Origin: Pseudomonas sp. DTU12.3
GTDB taxonomy: Bacteria; Pseudomonadota; Gammaproteobacteria; Pseudomonadales; Pseudomonadaceae
DNA length: 64,000 bases
Direction: 5' to 3'
NCBI RefSeq assembly: GCF_004124275.1
Contig: NZ_CP027218.1
Location: 5,043,001-5,107,000 of the forward strand
Part shown: piece after piece, positions 31,533-41,451 of the stretch
Position numbering within the stretch: position 1 is the stretch's first letter
Layout of the letters: each line of letters opens with the position of its first letter
Translations under genes and position numbers: made by a program
Notes under the pieces: generated by a model
What the model was told of the DNA's origin: nothing
What the model saw: the letters and a program-made list of their open reading frames with translations, nothing else
Databases searched by the model: none

Positions 31533-34500
31533 TTATCTCCCTGTCTCGACGCGATTGCGGGTAAGGCGGGTGACGGGGCGTTTGCCCAGCGTGCCTTCCA
31601 GCACCAGCGCCTCGTTCAGGCGATCACTGAAAAGACTCAGTTGAAAGCGGCCATTGCGGATGTTGGCGGTGCGGATATCCACCTGATAAGGGTTGTCCCC
31701 GAAGGGGAAACGCGTGGCCAGCGGTGGCGTGAAGGTCATGCCCAGTGCCTGGCTGGTGTACTCGGAACTCCAGCCCATCGCCCCCTCGCTGTCCCTGAGT
31801 TGCGAGGTGTCGAGCGGAGAAATCTCCAGGCGATAATGACTGTCCCTGAACAGGGTGAGTTCGTCGCTTCCCGGGATGATCGGCGTGCGGATTTCCCTAC
31901 CGGCCTCGATGACGACCAGCTCCACCTTCCATTGAAACGCTTGCAGTACCTTCAGCGTGAATGCCTGTCGTTTCCCGGCATGCAGCGTCAAGTCGGCGGT
32001 CACAATGAAGTCGCCTGCGCTTGCTGAATTGAAGGGGAACACCGAACGCCCCTGAGCATCGGTGACAATCGTCAGAACTTGTGCAGGGTTGCTGTTGACC
32101 GTCCACAGGACCGGATAATTGGGCACCGGCTGCGCGTTCGCTGCTGCGGACTCCTTCACATCGACCCAGAGCAAAGTCGGGCGCGAAGCATTGGCGATCG
32201 GGTAGCGAATCACCTGCGAGAAGTTGTGGATCAATGCATCACTGGCCACCCACACGCTGACTTCGACCACCGGGTCGCTACCCAACTGCGCGTAGACCGT
32301 TAATGCACCCACCGGCGGTTGCGCCACGGAAAACACCGAGTAGCCGTCGCCGTCACTCGGCACCTCAACCTTGTCCGCCGCCGCGCTGGTCCACCACATC
32401 ACCTTTTCACCGTCCAGAGGTGCATCGTCCAGCGCGACCACCCGGCAGCGTACCGGCAATGCACGATTGACCAACGCCACCCCAGAGATGACCGGAGCGC
32501 TGAAAATCCGCGGTTTATCGGCAAACACGATCGGCCGACTGAAGGTGAAACTGTGATTGCCCTCGACATTGCCGACTGTAATGGACGCATCCCCCGGGCT
32601 CAGGCTGGAGATCCACACCCGACTCAGGCCATCCTTGTCGGTAAAGGTCTGGCTCGGACGAATGTCGCCAAGCGTCGTCGACCATACCACTGGCCGATGA
32701 GCGCCGCGGTTGCCGTAATCGTCGATCAGCACCGCGTATATCGGCTGTTCCCACAGGCGCCCGGCCAGAACCGGATCGCGTGGCGGCAAATCGCTCAACT
32801 CGGAGTTGAACTTCAGCGTCGCCTTATCACAGTCGATGATCACCGACGGGGCGTACACCGGTTCATACAACGGCACGCTGTAATGCAGATGCGCGGTGCC
32901 GACCCTGGCCCCGGCCTGCAATTGCGCCCGGGCGCGCCCCATGTCATCCGTGCGGATAACTGGCGTGAGCACCGCGCCCAGGTCGGTTGCCACATTGAGA
33001 ACCACCCCCTTGAGTGGCTCGCCGTAGAGATCGAGCAGGGTAATTTCGAACTCCGCGACCTCCTGTGACAGATTGGCAATCAGTTGCGGATTGTCCACTA
33101 CACAGCGAGAAGTGAAACTCTGGCCGACTTCCGCCGAATCGAGCGACATACCCGTGGTGTTGAACCGGGCCAGACTTTCCAGGGCATTTTGCGCCGCCTC
33201 TGCGTACAGCGCCTCCGGATCCAGCGGGTTCAACGATCCCAGCCTGAGGGCGGCGGTGATGTCCATTCCGCGTCGAGCCAGGTCGAACGTGCGGTCAAGC
33301 AAATCCAGCTGCGCCAGATTGCGCAGGATCGGCCAGGCCGGTTCGTCGTTGTCGTCGCTCTCATGACTGATGTGCCCGGCGCACTCGAGTACGTGACGGA
33401 TACCGCAGCCCAGGTAGCTGGCCAGTTTGTCGGCCGCCGCGTCACGCACCAGGCGCAAGCCGTCTTCACTCATGTCAGCGGGCAATTGATTGACCTGGGT
33501 AAGGTAATCCAGGATTTTTTCTTCGGGCTGTCGGGCCCACGATACCAGGCGCCGATAGAACGTCAGGTAATACACCGTACGGATCGAAATCTGGTACGGG
33601 TTCTCCAGGCTGAACCATTGATACTGCTCACCCGTAAGCAACGTCCCGAGCAGGGTTGGCGTCAGTTGCAGTTTTTCCGCAATCCGCCCGCGCCGTTCTA
33701 GCTCGGCGAGCATCTGCAGAAACGAATCCGGTTGGTCCAGCACCTGCGCGTTTTTCAGGTTCGGCAGGCCCATGGCTTCTTTCAGGAAGTCATAGGCCTG
33801 ACCTTGAGCCCATGCCAGCACTTGCGCGGTCAGCAACGCATCGAGCTTCAAATAAACCGAGAGAGCGCTCTCCACCACCACCCGTTGCTCGTCGCGAATA
33901 CGCAGCACAATCGTGCGCAGGAGGGTTTCCAACGGTTCACGCAGCGGTTCGTTTTCCGGTAGCGAATAGATCGTAAGCACGACATCCTTGATCAAGCGAG
34001 TGGCGCGCTCTAGGTACTCGGCCTGGGTTTCGCCAATAAGGCCGATCACCAGACCATCGCTGTCCACCAGGTTTACCAGCGCCGCTAGCCAGTCGATGAG
34101 CTGTTGCTTGTCATCGCGCTGCGGCGCACCTTCCTCGAGCAATGTCGCCGGCTCCAGCCGCACAGCCTGCACCTTGCTGCGCATCTGGCGCAGCAACTGT
34201 TCCTGGGACTCGCTCCAGACCGTCGGCACGTAGACCGGATAGAGGTTCTGCACCAGCCACAGCGGCGACAGATCCTGCTCTTGGCACCATTTGGAACAGG
34301 TCATCAAACCACGGATGGCACTGAGGGCGTCGGCACCATCCGTCGAGCCGTAACTGGATACTTGCGGTTTGCCCGCCAGTTGCGCCGCCAGGCCTTCTCC
34401 CGCGCTCAGGGTCTGCAGCAGTGCCGTCGACTCGATCGGCGTCAGGTCGAACATTCGACCGAGGAACACCAGGCGCCAGAAACTCGAGAGAATCTCCAGG

Positions 34501-36209
34501 CTGCGGCTCAAGTGAGTCTTCAGACCAAACGCCTCGGCAATCACCGTGGCCAGATAACGATAGGTTTCGAAATTGATCTCCAGCGCGCTGCAGATCTGAT
34601 GCACCGTTTGTTGTTCGGCCGAGGTGCGTGGCACGATTGCAAACTCGCCGTTGTCGATGCACAGCGGCTCTTCATATAACGCTGCGCGGTTGTACACGCG
34701 GTCATAGTGCGACAGTTGCCCGTCCTGACCGTAGACCGACAGCACGTCGATCAGCGCCGCAAACTCTTCGGCCTTGCACCCGTAAGCACGATTGAGATCC
34801 TTGTACAGGCCAAGACAGCGCAAGGTATTGGGGCGGATCCACACAGACGGCTCGCCAGTGCCACGCTGCTCGGCGCGCATCGCGGCGCTGAGCAACTGAT
34901 CGACGTGATGTGAGAGCAGTCCCAGCATGCGGTCCAGCCGACACTTGCGATTGATCCGGTCCATGCGGTGTTCCAACTGTGTGAACCCGGTCTCCCCCAC
35001 ATGCACCAGTTCAAACAACCCACCGATCGTCGCCGGCACCAATTCGATAGCCGGTCCTTGCGCGCCATGGATATAGCGGGCGCCGGCCACCTCTCCCGTC
35101 AGCGGCGTATCCGGGTCACCCAGCGCGGGCGCGTTGGCCGACAATTTCGGCGTGAAGACGCCGCGCCCCAGCAAACAATCGACCTGATGCTGATCCAGGC
35201 GCGTTGCATCCCTGAAGATCCACAGCTTGCGCAGACTTTCAAGGTAACTCGCCATACTGCCAAAGTTGACAAGATAAAAATCCTCCGCAGAACGCAGTGG
35301 ATGTGGATCGACACGCCGCGTCAACGGATCCACTCTGCGCAGGGGCGCCGCGGCCATTTCCGCATTGAGCGGGAAATACGGATCTTCCAGCAATAACGAC
35401 AGATGCAGTGGCCCGATGTCGCTGTCGAGCTGCATCGCGACATCGGCGCGCGCCCCCCGGGCGCCGTCATTCTTGAAATACGGATAATCGACATCGACCC
35501 GGCGAATGATGCCGCCCAAAGCACCATCCTTCAGCGCGGTACCGACGACATGGGCAATGCTCGCCGAGTCATGGTCGTACGGCAGGCTGTTATGAAAGCG
35601 TATTGTGCGCAGGTACGATTTGACGTCGGGAAAAGGTCCGATCGGGCTGGCCAGGATCTGCGCTTCCAGCACCGAATTGACGATTTCCAGACGCGGTTGC
35701 ACGCGGGCAATTGCCATTTCATCGATCAGCAATTCATCCACATCAGGCCGCCGCTCGGTCAACTTGATGGTCTGCGCCGAGTCACCGTATGGCTCGATGT
35801 TGTCGCGTATCCATTCACGTAACGCCACCATGTAGGCGGTGGTCGAAGCGCTGTGTTCGGGACTGCCTGGCGGCGCGGCGCCGCCGACGTCCGGCTGGAA
35901 TAGATCCATGTAGGAAGGCAAGGGCACCAAGGTATCTGCCACAGGCAGCGCCGGTTGCGGACGCAGGCTTTGCTCGCGAAACAGCCGGGCCATGTACAAC
36001 GCCAGAGCGTTGCCACGGGTCCGCAATGTGCGTGTTTCTTCGCGTGTCAGGCCGAGGTCGTGCAATTGCGCCGGCCGCAGCTTGATCAGTTCGAATACGC
36101 TGGGATGCCGGTCGAGGTAGTCATCAAAGGGACGGGGCACGCTCGGGTCTTTCTCACCCAGTACTGCCTTGACCAACAAATCGATCGGACGATCGTCAGA
36201 TGCACTCAT
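31533..36209 (-). CDS. Tc toxin subunit A, N-terminal half (VRP1-type helical shell) with Ig-like tail
   Basis: The ATG at 36209 has a GGGGGAAG site upstream and gives 1558 residues; a TTG at 36242 is less likely. Residues 1-1020 are mostly helical and match the VRP1-type shell of TcA (LPSYMDLFQPD; SASTTAYMVALREWIRDNI). From about 1030 the protein changes to four Ig-like domains of invasin Big_1 type (LYGEPLKGVVLNVATDLG; HRPVVWSTTLGDI), then a terminal beta module (about 1430-1558) like those of the 1178-residue accessory protein. Together with the next gene it rebuilds a complete TcA, as TcaA plus TcaB do in Photorhabdus. The long Ig tail is unusual for the split point. Confidence 0.87.
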   Translation of the reverse strand: MSASDDRPIDLLVKAVLGEKDPSVPRPFDDYLDRHPSVFELIKLRPAQLHDLGLTREETRTLRTRGNALALYMARLFREQSLRPQPALPVADTLVPLPSYMDLFQPDVGGAAPPGSPEHSASTTAYMVALREWIRDNIEPYGDSAQTIKLTERRPDVDELLIDEMAIARVQPRLEIVNSVLEAQILASPIGPFPDVKSYLRTIRFHNSLPYDHDSASIAHVVGTALKDGALGGIIRRVDVDYPYFKNDGARGARADVAMQLDSDIGPLHLSLLLEDPYFPLNAEMAAAPLRRVDPLTRRVDPHPLRSAEDFYLVNFGSMASYLESLRKLWIFRDATRLDQHQVDCLLGRGVFTPKLSANAPALGDPDTPLTGEVAGARYIHGAQGPAIELVPATIGGLFELVHVGETGFTQLEHRMDRINRKCRLDRMLGLLSHHVDQLLSAAMRAEQRGTGEPSVWIRPNTLRCLGLYKDLNRAYGCKAEEFAALIDVLSVYGQDGQLSHYDRVYNRAALYEEPLCIDNGEFAIVPRTSAEQQTVHQICSALEINFETYRYLATVIAEAFGLKTHLSRSLEILSSFWRLVFLGRMFDLTPIESTALLQTLSAGEGLAAQLAGKPQVSSYGSTDGADALSAIRGLMTCSKWCQEQDLSPLWLVQNLYPVYVPTVWSESQEQLLRQMRSKVQAVRLEPATLLEEGAPQRDDKQQLIDWLAALVNLVDSDGLVIGLIGETQAEYLERATRLIKDVVLTIYSLPENEPLREPLETLLRTIVLRIRDEQRVVVESALSVYLKLDALLTAQVLAWAQGQAYDFLKEAMGLPNLKNAQVLDQPDSFLQMLAELERRGRIAEKLQLTPTLLGTLLTGEQYQWFSLENPYQISIRTVYYLTFYRRLVSWARQPEEKILDYLTQVNQLPADMSEDGLRLVRDAAADKLASYLGCGIRHVLECAGHISHESDDNDEPAWPILRNLAQLDLLDRTFDLARRGMDITAALRLGSLNPLDPEALYAEAAQNALESLARFNTTGMSLDSAEVGQSFTSRCVVDNPQLIANLSQEVAEFEITLLDLYGEPLKGVVLNVATDLGAVLTPVIRTDDMGRARAQLQAGARVGTAHLHYSVPLYEPVYAPSVIIDCDKATLKFNSELSDLPPRDPVLAGRLWEQPIYAVLIDDYGNRGAHRPVVWSTTLGDIRPSQTFTDKDGLSRVWISSLSPGDASITVGNVEGNHSFTFSRPIVFADKPRIFSAPVISGVALVNRALPVRCRVVALDDAPLDGEKVMWWTSAAADKVEVPSDGDGYSVFSVAQPPVGALTVYAQLGSDPVVEVSVWVASDALIHNFSQVIRYPIANASRPTLLWVDVKESAAANAQPVPNYPVLWTVNSNPAQVLTIVTDAQGRSVFPFNSASAGDFIVTADLTLHAGKRQAFTLKVLQAFQWKVELVVIEAGREIRTPIIPGSDELTLFRDSHYRLEISPLDTSQLRDSEGAMGWSSEYTSQALGMTFTPPLATRFPFGDNPYQVDIRTANIRNGRFQLSLFSDRLNEALVLEGTLGKRPVTRLTRNRVETGR

Positions 36210-36307
36210 CGCAGCACTTCCCCCAGGCAAAAAATCATGCAACAGATCGCCCAGACGAAAACGTCGATGGCGCCAGGTCGATTTAACGCTTGCCGTGAGC
36301 TGCTTTC

Positions 36308-36327
36308 TACTGTCATATCTGACAGGT
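36308..36327 (-). promoter_or_regulatory. lux-box-like palindrome upstream of the TcA operon
   Basis: Read toward the gene the site is ACCTGTCAGATATGACAGTA, with half-sites CTGTCA and TGACAG four bases apart (36310-36325). It ends 101 bases upstream of the TcA-1 start, and a TTAAAT hexamer (36281-36286) follows after 23 bases. It is nearly identical to sites upstream of the other two Tc units. The CT-N12-AG spacing fits LuxR-type regulators. Confidence 0.7.
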
Positions 36328-36370
36328 ATTTTGACCGTTGGTCGGAATACCCTGCACGGTAGAATGGCAA

Positions 36371-36392
36371 GAAAAAGCCCCCGAAGGGGCCT
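36371..36392 (-). terminator. Rho-independent terminator of the Ig-repeat gene
   Basis: On the minus strand GCCCC-TTC-GGGGGC is followed by TTTTT. It lies 20 bases after the stop of the 1372-residue gene and separates it from the TcA operon, so the two are distinct transcripts. Confidence 0.88.
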
Positions 36393-36411
36393 GTGTCATT
36401 GTCTGAATCTG

Positions 36412-39400
36412 TCAGTCGCCGTTGATGACGTTCAATTCGAATTCGGGAAGCGATGGCGATACAACCGTGCCCTTGCAGATGTACCCGCCTATCACAAAGC
36501 GCCCCGCCGATAAGGCATCGGTCACGATCACCCAATGTCCTTTGGAATCGACGATACCTTGCCCACGAATTCTGGCAGGGTCTGCCCATCGGTAAAGGCG
36601 CACTTCGCCACCAGGCAGTCCCGTTCCGTGGAACACCGCATATGACGACACCTCGGCGCCGCGCTGCGGGCTACTGACAACGAATAGCGCCAGCCTGTCA
36701 TCGACCTTGAAGCTGATCGTGGATGACGATTGCGACACTTGGCCATCCATGCTTTGCTGAGCCGAGATTCGGTATGGGGCCTCCCGTGGAGGTAAGGAGA
36801 TTCGGCCGCGAACCGACCACTTACCCTCGGCATTTACTTGTGTAACCGCCAGCAGGGTGACTTCGCCTTCATAGGCGATATAGAGGTCTGCGCCTGGTAC
36901 TCCCCTCCCAGCAAACAGCGGTTGGCCTTCCAATATCTGATTGGCATCGTCGTAAGGCTCGTCGATGAGCGGTTTTTCGAATCCTGCTTCAACCTGTGTC
37001 ACCACCAGACTGCGATGCGGCAACAACCAGGCCGAAATGGCGCCATCGCGCGACTGGCGCACCGAATAGAAATAGAGCGCAGCAGAAACGGGCAACTGGA
37101 TCTGCGCGCGCAGGGCCCAGCGCCCGTCGCGACCAACCCGGGTCCTGCCGAGTTCAGTTGCCACCGAACCTTCCTTGACGATCAAGACTTCAGCGCCCGG
37201 TTCTCCGGAACCTGAAAACATCGGATAGCGCCCGACCGACTGGCCGGCGAGCGGGTAATTCACACTGGGCGCCTCGAATCCGGCCGTCTTGCGCTCCACA
37301 ATGAAGCGGGCACTCTCGAACCCTTCCGATCGGACACCGTTAAAGTTCTGACTTACCACCACACGCATGGGGCCTTCAGGTAGATCCTTGTTACCGACAA
37401 CCGACCAGCGTCCATCGGTATCCGCAATCGCCGCCGGGGCCAGCACGTCATCGGCGTTAGACCATGAGGCCACAGTGATGGTTGCCCCAGGTGTTGCCAG
37501 GCCGCAGAAAAGTGGGCGTACGCCAACCCAGTCGCCGGACAGTGGTTCGGTGAGGGACGGACGAGTGCCTAGCAAAGTGTAAGTGACGACCGGCGAAAGG
37601 GCAGAATCCAGACCTTGACCGGCAGAGGCCGACACATTGATGCCGTCCGTAGCAAGCAAGTTGTGAGCAACCGTTGCCGACCACGTTCCATCTGCCAATA
37701 CCAGGGTCTGCCGCAACGTACTCGACACACTCCCGCGCCGATAGATGAGTGTCGTGTCTCCTGCAAATCCGAATCCGGAAATTCGCAACTCACGCCCCAG
37801 ATTCTCACCTGCCCGCGGTGTGTCGACCGAAGGTATGGCGGGCACCACAGTAACCACACGCTCAAACGGATCACTGGCGTAGCCGCGCTGCCGCTGCCTC
37901 GCCTCCAGTGCCCGTGGCCCGCCGGCAGTCAACGTCACCTGCACCTCCCAAGTGCCGTCGTCTCGCACGTTGATGTCTTTGAGAAAAGGTGCAGTCTGCC
38001 CTTTGATCGACAACTCGACGGTACCGGGATACTGCCCGGTTCCGGAGAACAGCGACTCGCGCGCCGGTCTGCCACTTTGCGCCGGCACCGTTATCAACGG
38101 TTTCGGCACCCGTACCCTGACCGTGCGCACGGCAGTTGCCTGAGACCGGTTGTCGCTGGTTCGGGACTCTTGCTGTACAGCATAAAAAGTCAGACTGGAC
38201 GGTGACTGATCATTCAGTGTCACGCGCCATTTACTCTCCCCGTCCACCGGCCCAGCCCCGATGGATTGGTGGGTGACGTTGGAGAAAATCACCACCCAGC
38301 AACCTGGATAACCCGTGCCTTCGATGATCGGCGACAGATCAACTTCGGCATTGGCGGGTGTGCTGATGAATGGCTTCGGGGTTCCAACCGTGAAAGTCCG
38401 CCTTTCTACCAAAGAGGTCTGCCCGCCAAAAGTTGCCGTTGCGGTAATGGTGTACGTGGCAGGCGCCCACTCTTCAGCGGCGTTCCTTTCGAAGATCCCA
38501 CCATTGGCTGTCAGTGGCACATCGGGTTTGCCCGGAATCTTCAAAATGACTTGCGAACCGGGCCACGCCATACCACTGATTCGTGGACACTGTCCGGAGG
38601 GCGTATCCGTCGCGGGTTCGGAAAACGACGGGGCCGGACACGCCACCGTCATGGAGAACACGGCGCTGTCGGCGGACCACTGTTGGTTTGCCCCCTGCCT
38701 GGCCGTCAGTTGGGTGTAATTGCCTGGAGCAAGGTCAGCGGTGGCAGACGTTTCCCAGTTCAGGTTGGTCTGTACCTCGGCCTTGGGCACATTCGCAAGG
38801 ACAACACCGTTGTTGAAGATGGTGACATCGACTGCGTTCGTCCCCCATTGATTACCCCGGCCCCTGAAAGTAGCTCGTTGCCCGTTGACCGAGACGGTGA
38901 CTGACAGGGGTATCGGGGTCGGGATGTTGACTCGGATTTCACTCGCCCAGCTTGAGCTGTAGATCCGCCCGCTGCCACCATCGGAAACGCTTTGTCGCCC
39001 GCTGAAACGATAAGTGCCCGGCAACAATTCCTGAGGAATCTCCTTGGACCAGGCCCCCGCACTTACAACGGCGTCGAGGTATGGCGACGCTACGTTGCCA
39101 TCGAGATGAATGTCCATGCGCACACCGGTTCCGTTATACCCGGTGCCTGACAACCTGACCCTGCCACCGACGAGCTCGGACTTGAGGGTCGGTTGAGGCG
39201 GTCGGACCAGCAGCCTGACGGGCACGCTACGCACTGACGGCACCGACGAATAAACATGACTGGCCGTCACGGTGTCTGGCCCCGGATTCAATGTGATGGC
39301 TGCCGACCAACTCCCGCTGGCCGCCACGTCCCCGCCTCCGAGTAATGTGTTGGTACTGTCTCTGTAGACGGAGACCCTCCCAGCCTTGAATGGATCGGCC

Positions 39401-40530
39401 AACGTGCCGCCTACGGCAATCTGCCGCTCCACCTGTTGATTGTCGGAGTGAGAGGTGAGGGGCGGGGCGCCAAGCAACTTGAAAAACTGTTCGACAGACC
39501 AGTCATACCTGTTGATGTGGCCGGCGGTCATCCAGACCAGACCGCCGCGCGGGTAGTTGCCCTGGTCGAACGGAGCCTCCCATGTACCGTTGGGACCAAC
39601 GACGGCCGTCGCGTGCAGCTGACCTCCGTCAGGCGTAAAAACCTCGATGGTTTCGCCAGAAATCCCCTGCCCTTTCAACAACAATGGGCTACCGGCAGCA
39701 ACAACCGCATTGTTGGCAGGTGAGTCGATGCGTGGTGCCACATACCATTTGATGGAGACGGGATCCGACCTCCCGGAGTTTTCACTGCCGATGACTTGTT
39801 CGGCATAAAAGGACGTGACGCCAGATGGCAGAGAGATGGAAGTATTCCAGGTACCGTCGGCTCTGGCATTGACGGAGCCGAGCGAGTGCGCATTGCCATT
39901 GTACGAACATGACAAATGGATCCTGCCGTTGAGAAGTCCGTTTTTTCCGGAAACGGCAAATGGCATCGTTTGCACTGAACCGGGCAGCGGTGTTTGTATG
40001 AGTGGCTTCTGTGCGGGGCGAATGTGCACTCCCCATCCCTCATGGTCACCAACATCATTATTCGCCCCGTCATAATTGACACGAATAACCAAGTACATAT
40101 TGAAACTGGGGGCAGCAAGAGAGGACTCGAGGTAAATCTCATAGTTGTGCCACTGGGCGTCTTGCAACATGGAGTCGGGAGAATTCCTGCGCACATAAGC
40201 GGCGGCTGAAAGGGCTATATCGATGTTGGCCCTGTCCTTGTTTGCACCGCGAGTAGTCATCTTGTAGCGCAACGTCCTGACCTTAATCTGGCCTCCCTCG
40301 AACTTGTACTGCAACACCAGCTCGGTTTTCAGTTCCGAGACGCGCGGATGGGTCTGGTGTAGCCTGGTGGTGATCGCGTCACTCCAGAACAGCTCGGAAA
40401 ATTGCTTACCCTCGCCCAGCTCTCGCAACGAGCCGTCTGCCTGTTCAGTGAGCTGCGCAGTGCTGATCTGGACGTCTTCGAAATCGAGCCCGTCCCTGCC
40501 TGTTTCGTCATTTTCAACGGAATCTTTCAT
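36412..40530 (-). CDS. Large Ig-like repeat protein of the Tc locus
   Basis: The 1372-residue protein has an N-terminal part of about 180 residues that I do not recognise, with no signal peptide, followed by 13 tandem Ig-like repeats of 85-95 residues up to the C-terminus. A typical repeat reads P-x-I-x-x-P near its start, then G-x-G-x-P-G, and D-G-x-W before the last strands (examples FSGTGQYPGTVEL; VRDDGTWEVQV; FSGSGEPGAEVLI). This resembles bacterial Ig families such as Big_6. Lack of an export signal or LPXTG/autotransporter tail is odd for an adhesin. It has its own promoter region with the shared palindrome, so it probably works with the toxin. Function unknown. Confidence 0.7.
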   Translation of the reverse strand: MKDSVENDETGRDGLDFEDVQISTAQLTEQADGSLRELGEGKQFSELFWSDAITTRLHQTHPRVSELKTELVLQYKFEGGQIKVRTLRYKMTTRGANKDRANIDIALSAAAYVRRNSPDSMLQDAQWHNYEIYLESSLAAPSFNMYLVIRVNYDGANNDVGDHEGWGVHIRPAQKPLIQTPLPGSVQTMPFAVSGKNGLLNGRIHLSCSYNGNAHSLGSVNARADGTWNTSISLPSGVTSFYAEQVIGSENSGRSDPVSIKWYVAPRIDSPANNAVVAAGSPLLLKGQGISGETIEVFTPDGGQLHATAVVGPNGTWEAPFDQGNYPRGGLVWMTAGHINRYDWSVEQFFKLLGAPPLTSHSDNQQVERQIAVGGTLADPFKAGRVSVYRDSTNTLLGGGDVAASGSWSAAITLNPGPDTVTASHVYSSVPSVRSVPVRLLVRPPQPTLKSELVGGRVRLSGTGYNGTGVRMDIHLDGNVASPYLDAVVSAGAWSKEIPQELLPGTYRFSGRQSVSDGGSGRIYSSSWASEIRVNIPTPIPLSVTVSVNGQRATFRGRGNQWGTNAVDVTIFNNGVVLANVPKAEVQTNLNWETSATADLAPGNYTQLTARQGANQQWSADSAVFSMTVACPAPSFSEPATDTPSGQCPRISGMAWPGSQVILKIPGKPDVPLTANGGIFERNAAEEWAPATYTITATATFGGQTSLVERRTFTVGTPKPFISTPANAEVDLSPIIEGTGYPGCWVVIFSNVTHQSIGAGPVDGESKWRVTLNDQSPSSLTFYAVQQESRTSDNRSQATAVRTVRVRVPKPLITVPAQSGRPARESLFSGTGQYPGTVELSIKGQTAPFLKDINVRDDGTWEVQVTLTAGGPRALEARQRQRGYASDPFERVVTVVPAIPSVDTPRAGENLGRELRISGFGFAGDTTLIYRRGSVSSTLRQTLVLADGTWSATVAHNLLATDGINVSASAGQGLDSALSPVVTYTLLGTRPSLTEPLSGDWVGVRPLFCGLATPGATITVASWSNADDVLAPAAIADTDGRWSVVGNKDLPEGPMRVVVSQNFNGVRSEGFESARFIVERKTAGFEAPSVNYPLAGQSVGRYPMFSGSGEPGAEVLIVKEGSVATELGRTRVGRDGRWALRAQIQLPVSAALYFYSVRQSRDGAISAWLLPHRSLVVTQVEAGFEKPLIDEPYDDANQILEGQPLFAGRGVPGADLYIAYEGEVTLLAVTQVNAEGKWSVRGRISLPPREAPYRISAQQSMDGQVSQSSSTISFKVDDRLALFVVSSPQRGAEVSSYAVFHGTGLPGGEVRLYRWADPARIRGQGIVDSKGHWVIVTDALSAGRFVIGGYICKGTVVSPSLPEFELNVINGD

Positions 40531-40599
40531 GTCAGCGACGCCCTACGCGATGTATGAGTCAAGTTGTGAATCAACATACGTAGCAGGAACATGCGCAAC

Positions 40600-40619
40600 C
40601 ACTGTCATAACTGACAGTT
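40600..40619 (-). promoter_or_regulatory. lux-box-like palindrome upstream of the Ig-repeat gene
   Basis: Read toward the gene the site is AACTGTCAGTTATGACAGTG, with half-sites CTGTCA and TGACAG four bases apart (40602-40617). It lies 72 bases before the start codon. A TATGTT hexamer begins exactly 23 bases after the core, the same spacing as at the TcA operon. Confidence 0.7.
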
Positions 40620-40823
40620 TTAAAGATCAGTTCCGTCTAACACAATAGTTGTTAATTACTAAAACATCTCAGGTCTCAGGCTCTGCGCCTGCAAATGAGA
40701 AAGCCGAAACCAGCCACTGCATCGGTTATATGACGATTTATCAATCGAGCGGGCGGGCTTTTTGGATTTGCCGAGAAGGGGTTGGCGAGTGAGCGGACGG
40801 TTGCCGTAAGCGGATGAAGATCA

Positions 40824-40853
40824 AGAGATCGCAGCCTGCGGCAGCTCCTGCAG
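40824..40853. repeat. Single REP arm (family B)
   Basis: One copy of the GATCGCAGCCTGCGGCAGCT element without an inverted partner nearby. It lies just downstream of the PilZ gene stop. Confidence 0.7.
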
Positions 40854-40862
40854 GGGGAGTTC

Positions 40863-41222
40863 TCAGGCCGAGGCCGGCAATGGTTGAAAACTGAAGTACT
40901 GGCGCAACGCCTCGATCAGTTGCGCATATTCCGCAGGCGGTCGCTGCACGCTGAAACCGGCGTCGTAATGCAGAGGTGTGGCGTCTTCGTGGCACCACAG
41001 GCAACAGGCATCGAGATCGATCACCTGCTGGCAACCATCAATGGCGGGGATTTTCAGGCGCAAATGAAATTCAGCACCAATCATCATCGGCAACTGGCTG
41101 ATCAGCATCAGTCCATCTTCGGACACGTTGCCGAGAAAACCGATGGGTTTGTCAGTGACGCTGTTGAACACTCTGAGGAAATACGGCAATTGATGCCGTT
41201 CGATCCGGCGGTCGGTAAACAT
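40863..41222 (-). CDS. PilZ domain protein
   Basis: From the ATG at 41222 the product has 119 residues and is essentially one PilZ domain. The cyclic di-GMP-binding residues are in RRIERHQ (R-R-x3-R) and, about 25 residues later, NVSEDGLM (N-x-S-x2-G). It would bind c-di-GMP in the cytoplasm and relay the signal to motility, adhesion or polysaccharide machinery. A GGDEF cyclase gene lies 4-5 kb away, but a direct link cannot be read from sequence. An upstream in-frame start at 41276 would add 18 residues without family support. Confidence 0.82.
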   Translation of the reverse strand: MFTDRRIERHQLPYFLRVFNSVTDKPIGFLGNVSEDGLMLISQLPMMIGAEFHLRLKIPAIDGCQQVIDLDACCLWCHEDATPLHYDAGFSVQRPPAEYAQLIEALRQYFSFQPLPASA

Positions 41223-41451
41223 GCGCAGTTCGCCATGCAAGGCTCCATCACAGAGCCGCGCTGTGCTTCGGAACAAACCTGTGGGGCAGGCTCGCTCTCC
41301 CCGCTTCCGGTGTGCCGGTCGCTACGTCGCCGTCACTTGACCACTTGCCAGTCGCAGGTGTTGCCCCGGATCAGCGCCAATGCGCTGGAACCGGATCATT
41401 CGACTATAGCTCAGCCTGTACAGTCGGCCAGAGTTTGTATGACAACTGTCA

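Larger units (their letters stand above)
40531..40862. other. Intergenic region upstream of the Ig-repeat gene
   Basis: About 330 bases separate the Ig-repeat start from the stop of the PilZ gene. The stretch 40610-40680 is AT-rich. It holds the lux-box-like site described separately and a single family-B REP arm at 40824-40853. I saw no gene. Confidence 0.5.

Noticed and set aside
23471..40530. Phage-type lysis cassette (holin, endolysin, spanin) for toxin release
   Set aside because: I looked in and around both Tc blocks and saw no small membrane or muramidase-like frames; the release route remains unknown.
41437..41450. ATGACA-AC-TGTCAT palindrome between the lipoprotein and PilZ genes
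   Set aside because: It contains the same half-sites but in everted order and with a different spacing, so it does not match the Tc-associated operator.
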